DNA from: Blasia pusilla | Lineage: Eukaryota; Marchantiophyta; Marchantiopsida; Blasiales | Assembly: GCA_050084515.1 (NCBI GenBank) | Contig: CM114271.1 | Location: 37,510,001-37,574,000, forward strand | Reading direction: 5' to 3' | Length of the DNA stretch: 64,000 bases | Part shown: positions 60,984 through 64,000 of the stretch, one piece after another | Layout: every line of letters begins with the position of its first letter | How positions within the stretch are numbered: the first letter of the stretch is position 1 | The notes under the pieces: model-generated | Seen by the model: only the letters and a program-made list of their open reading frames with translations | What the model was told of the DNA's origin: nothing | Databases searched by the model: none | Program-made: the position numbers and the translations under genes

Positions 60984-63350
60984 GCAGATTAACTGAAGGA
61001 AAATGGTGAAATAAGAACTTCTATCCTTTTATTGAAAGGGGCGTTACCTGAGCCTGTTGTGGGCGGAGTGAGTTGATTTGTGATGTTAGTAATACAGTAA
61101 CCAAGTGGTTCGTCATGGGATACCAAGTTACATCTTTGGGTCGTTGAGTTGGTGATATGCATGCATGCTTTCCAAGGCAGTGATCCCAGTTGCCAGATAA
61201 GGCTCTGCCTGTGCTTGGTTCAAACGTCAACTCTTGTAATGTTCTCCTTATCAGGGATCCTTAGGGATCCTGTGGATGGTCAACAAATCATTTAACCACT
61301 CAAGAGGCACATTTTGAGTCAAGAAGGAAATCACCCTTCTACAAGAAGGCCACTCACAAAAATACAGATCCGAATCCTATCTCTGCTGTCATTACCAGGA
61401 AGTCACTTGTAAGGTAGAAGTCTGTTCAATATTGCAACTCATTATTTGATGCGGGAAAATTCTATTTAAAATGGGCAAAACTGCCTCAGTTGTCTTGTGC
61501 GAGGTGTCAGCTGACAGTCTCAGATGTCCCTCGTTCAGTTGTAATTTACTGGAAAGAAAAGTCCAGTCAACACCCAGTGTGGTTAACTTCCACAGGCCAC
61601 TAGTGCATATTTGGCCACCCTGGCTTAGGAAAGTTGGGAGGCTCCTTTGGTTTCGGAATTTAGGGTTATGATGTAATATTCAAAGCCTAGTATGCAGGCC
61701 TGACTTGATGGTGCAAGCAGTCTTCAAATAATGTCAATAACTGGAAGTGTGAGGGGTAGCCCTGTTCCAGTTTGCTGCTCCCGCAGGAGGAGGGCAGGAG
61801 CCTTTACTATGCAAGGCAGTCAGTTGTTTGTGATTAACACTGTTGGTGGGGCCTAACTTAGAATAGAATCACACAAGATTCTTTGGTACTGGTTCCAAAG
61901 GTTTTCTGGTTGTCATGGGGGTTGTCTGCCATCTTAAAATGCTGATTTACCTCTTAATCTGCGGACTAATAATTGACTAACGATTTACGTCAAACCCCTG
62001 TCATACGAAAACTTGAATACATTATAGTCGTGCAGAGTAACTGCTCATGTCAAATACCACTGGATAATTGTTGCTAAGGGAAGTCATTGATGATAGGGGT
62101 TAAGATCATAGGTTGGAGTCTGATGAGACCTTTTATTAAGTGGGACTAGCACTGCATAGTTTCTTGAGATCTGACTATTTCGAATTTAAGCTTAATATTA
62201 TTGAAGGCTTTGCGTTCTTTTTTCAAGATTTTTCTCAAAATTTTCTCATTTAATCAATAATTGAAGAAGGAATCAATGGATGCCTGTTCCTTCATTGTAG
62301 AAGCCATTATGCCGTCTTGTCTAAAGTTGTCAGCAATAGGGCTTAGGGAACGATGAAATCTGTATCAATGCCATATCGTCCTGTGTATCTTCAAAATTAA
62401 TTAGTGTAAAATTTGTTCATTAATCGCTAAGAAGTGAGTAATGTTAGATTTGTCATCTATGAGATCAAATTGTAGCTTTATATCGCCCAATGCTTTGCAC
62501 TTCGTGGTTCATAAATTTTCATTTACATCTTTAGATGAAATTTTTATTACAATTTTAAGTTAAAATATTTAGTAATTTCAGATTTGTCAATGTAATCTGT
62601 CTTAGAAGTAAAACTTTGGTTACTAACTTACCTTATAGAGAGGAAAAAAGAAAAACATTCGAATGGATGATTTTGTAATATCTTTACTTTCAAAATGTCA
62701 GGTTTTCAATATGAAAGGGAAGTGGAGAAATGGAAGTAGGAAATTTTTTTACAAAGGAAGGCATAGAGAATAGATAAAGGAAAAAAGGGGAAGTTTTATA
62801 GCAATTTATGATTCCATACGAATTTTTAGAGACCTCATTTGGAAGACATAAATTTTTAGACATCCTTCAAGCATTTGACCATAAAAGAGGGACGCCTTCC
62901 ATTTATGTCGAGGAAGTTAAATCTTGACAAAGTCGTGATTTAAATACATGCACATTGGTCTTGGACGTTCAGCCATAAGTGGTGAGTGTCCACCTCAGAC
63001 GGCATCTTGCACTCGTGGAGGACATTGGCCATATAAAAACTATGGATTCAGACATTTGAACCTACGGTACATTTTTGAGACACCCTATTTCCTCTATGAA
63101 AGGGGAGGAGAGAAGTGGAGTGTGGGATATCGAAAGCAAGAGGAAGAAGGGAAGAGTTTTGTACAAAGGAGGAGAGAGAGACATGAATTTTGAAGAAAGG
63201 AGGGCTTCATAGAGATTAATTTTGTATGCTTAATATATATTATTATTTGAGAGTGCCTTTTGATTTACAAACACCCGTATGTTTGACACGTAGCAACGGC
63301 AACAAGAAAAAATAATTTAATTTGTATGCAACATGATATGTTCCTTTACT
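60984..63350. other. 3' flank of the B9-type gene, then AT-rich repeat DNA
   Basis: No coding frame recognised. Segments around 62708-62900 and 63062-63190 resemble one another (ATGAAAGGG, AGAAGTGGAG, TACAAAGGA, CATTTGA), suggesting a duplication of several hundred bp within an element. A repeat shared with 58630-58680 is at 63254-63322. Confidence 0.45.
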
Positions 63351-63378
63351 CCCGTGCATGGCACGGGCTTTATACTAG
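63351..63378 (+). mobile_element. Helitron 3' terminus
   Basis: CCCGTGC, loop ATG, GCACGGG forms a perfect 7-bp hairpin, followed by CTTTATA and CTAG before a T. This is the textbook Helitron 3' end. A 5' start was not identified; the repetitive tract to the left from about 62600 probably belongs to this element. Confidence 0.85.
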
Positions 63379-64000
63379 TTTTCAATAAGAGAGGGAGATA
63401 CAAAGTTCCATCCCTCTAGCCAAAGATAGAAACAACTAGGTATTTGTTAGGGATTCAATTTCCATCCATTTTGAAGGAGAGAGGAAGAGAGTTATCCCCA
63501 TCTTTGTCCTTAGCCTCCCATGAGGAAATAAGATAGACAATAGGAGAGAAGAGATGAGGGGACAAACGGAAAAAGAAAGGGTGTGGATGGATCCTCTTGA
63601 TTTCTCTCGAGATTCGAGGTACTAAAAAGGTTGAGACAAAGAAAAATCTTTTTGCTTGGATGGCATGCGGAATTTTGTAAGATGGAAGGATTCATGCTTT
63701 TTCAAGAGAGGTGGTACAAAATCGAAGGTATGCCTTCCAAAAAAACACCAAATAGGTCCTCTTCGCCTCGATAGGCTTGAGAGGGTTCCCCTTGCCTAAA
63801 GCATTTCACATGCACAAAATTACTAACCTTCTTCTATTGAGACAAGTTATTTCTCCTCCAAGAAGAATCATATTGTTCAAATATAGTCCTAAAGATAAAG
63901 ACCCATGTTATTTTAATGGAGAAAGTAGAGAATCAAAATGTATATGTGGAGACTTTAAGCCCTTATCCATTTTTTTGGGTTCATGTGCGTGAGCCCCATC
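63379..64000. other. Intergenic DNA to the window end
   Basis: Purine-rich DNA (GAGAGAGG stretches around 63475-63560). No frame with a recognisable domain. Confidence 0.35.

Noticed and set aside
1-64000. CRISPR array, bacterial operon or rRNA genes
   Set aside because: The window is eukaryotic nuclear DNA with spliced genes; no array of regularly spaced identical repeats and no rRNA sequence was seen.

Overview
The window is nuclear DNA from a land plant. Protein-coding genes are split by many GT-AG introns of about 100 to 1,000 bp. Plant telobox motifs (AAACCCTAA) sit in front of several genes. The mobile elements are plant types: a Ty1/Copia retrotransposon and several Helitron ends. The exact lineage cannot be fixed from sequence alone; GC-rich promoter tracts beside AT-rich transposon tracts, and intron-rich conserved genes, would fit a bryophyte, lycophyte or similar plant.

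Layout: (1) 1-3430, 3' end of an importin-9 gene on +. (2) 3431-7467, intergenic DNA leading into a pectin methylesterase gene on + (7468-9318, one intron). (3) 9319-15819, a GC-rich then AT-rich intergenic tract with several short repeats and a complete 200-bp non-autonomous Helitron. (4) 15820-19539, a CTNNBL1 (beta-catenin-like 1) gene on -, eight exons, with an apparent 1-bp frameshift in exon 1. (5) 21500-28444, a PELP1/Rix1-type ribosome-biogenesis gene on -, thirteen exons. (6) 28445-30235, a GC-rich, low-complexity upstream tract with a potential G-quadruplex. (7) 30236-50850, a transposon-dominated block: microsatellites, a decayed Copia element with both LTRs, a broken PHD-finger relic, a PIF1-type helicase relic and a Helitron end with a minisatellite. 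(8) 50850-56241, NAF1 (box H/ACA RNP assembly factor) on +, four exons, with a greatly enlarged repetitive acidic N-terminus. (9) 59221-60983, a tiny three-exon gene for a 65-residue mitochondrial complex I subunit of the B9/NDUFA3 type. (10) The right flank holds a second complete ~200-bp Helitron and a third Helitron 3' end.

The conserved genes are housekeeping: nuclear import (importin-9), splicing (CTNNBL1), 60S maturation (PELP1/Rix1), snoRNP/telomerase RNP assembly (NAF1), respiration (B9) and cell-wall modification (PME). They share no operon-like link; teloboxes near CTNNBL1, NAF1 and B9 suggest growth-linked co-regulation. I did not find a convincing new multi-gene system. The most unusual items are the internal repeat array in NAF1, the PHD-finger relic in the transposon block, the matched Helitron pair, the SINE-like sequence abutting an importin exon, and the CTNNBL1 frameshift. 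Exon coordinates were read by hand from splice signals and reading frame.
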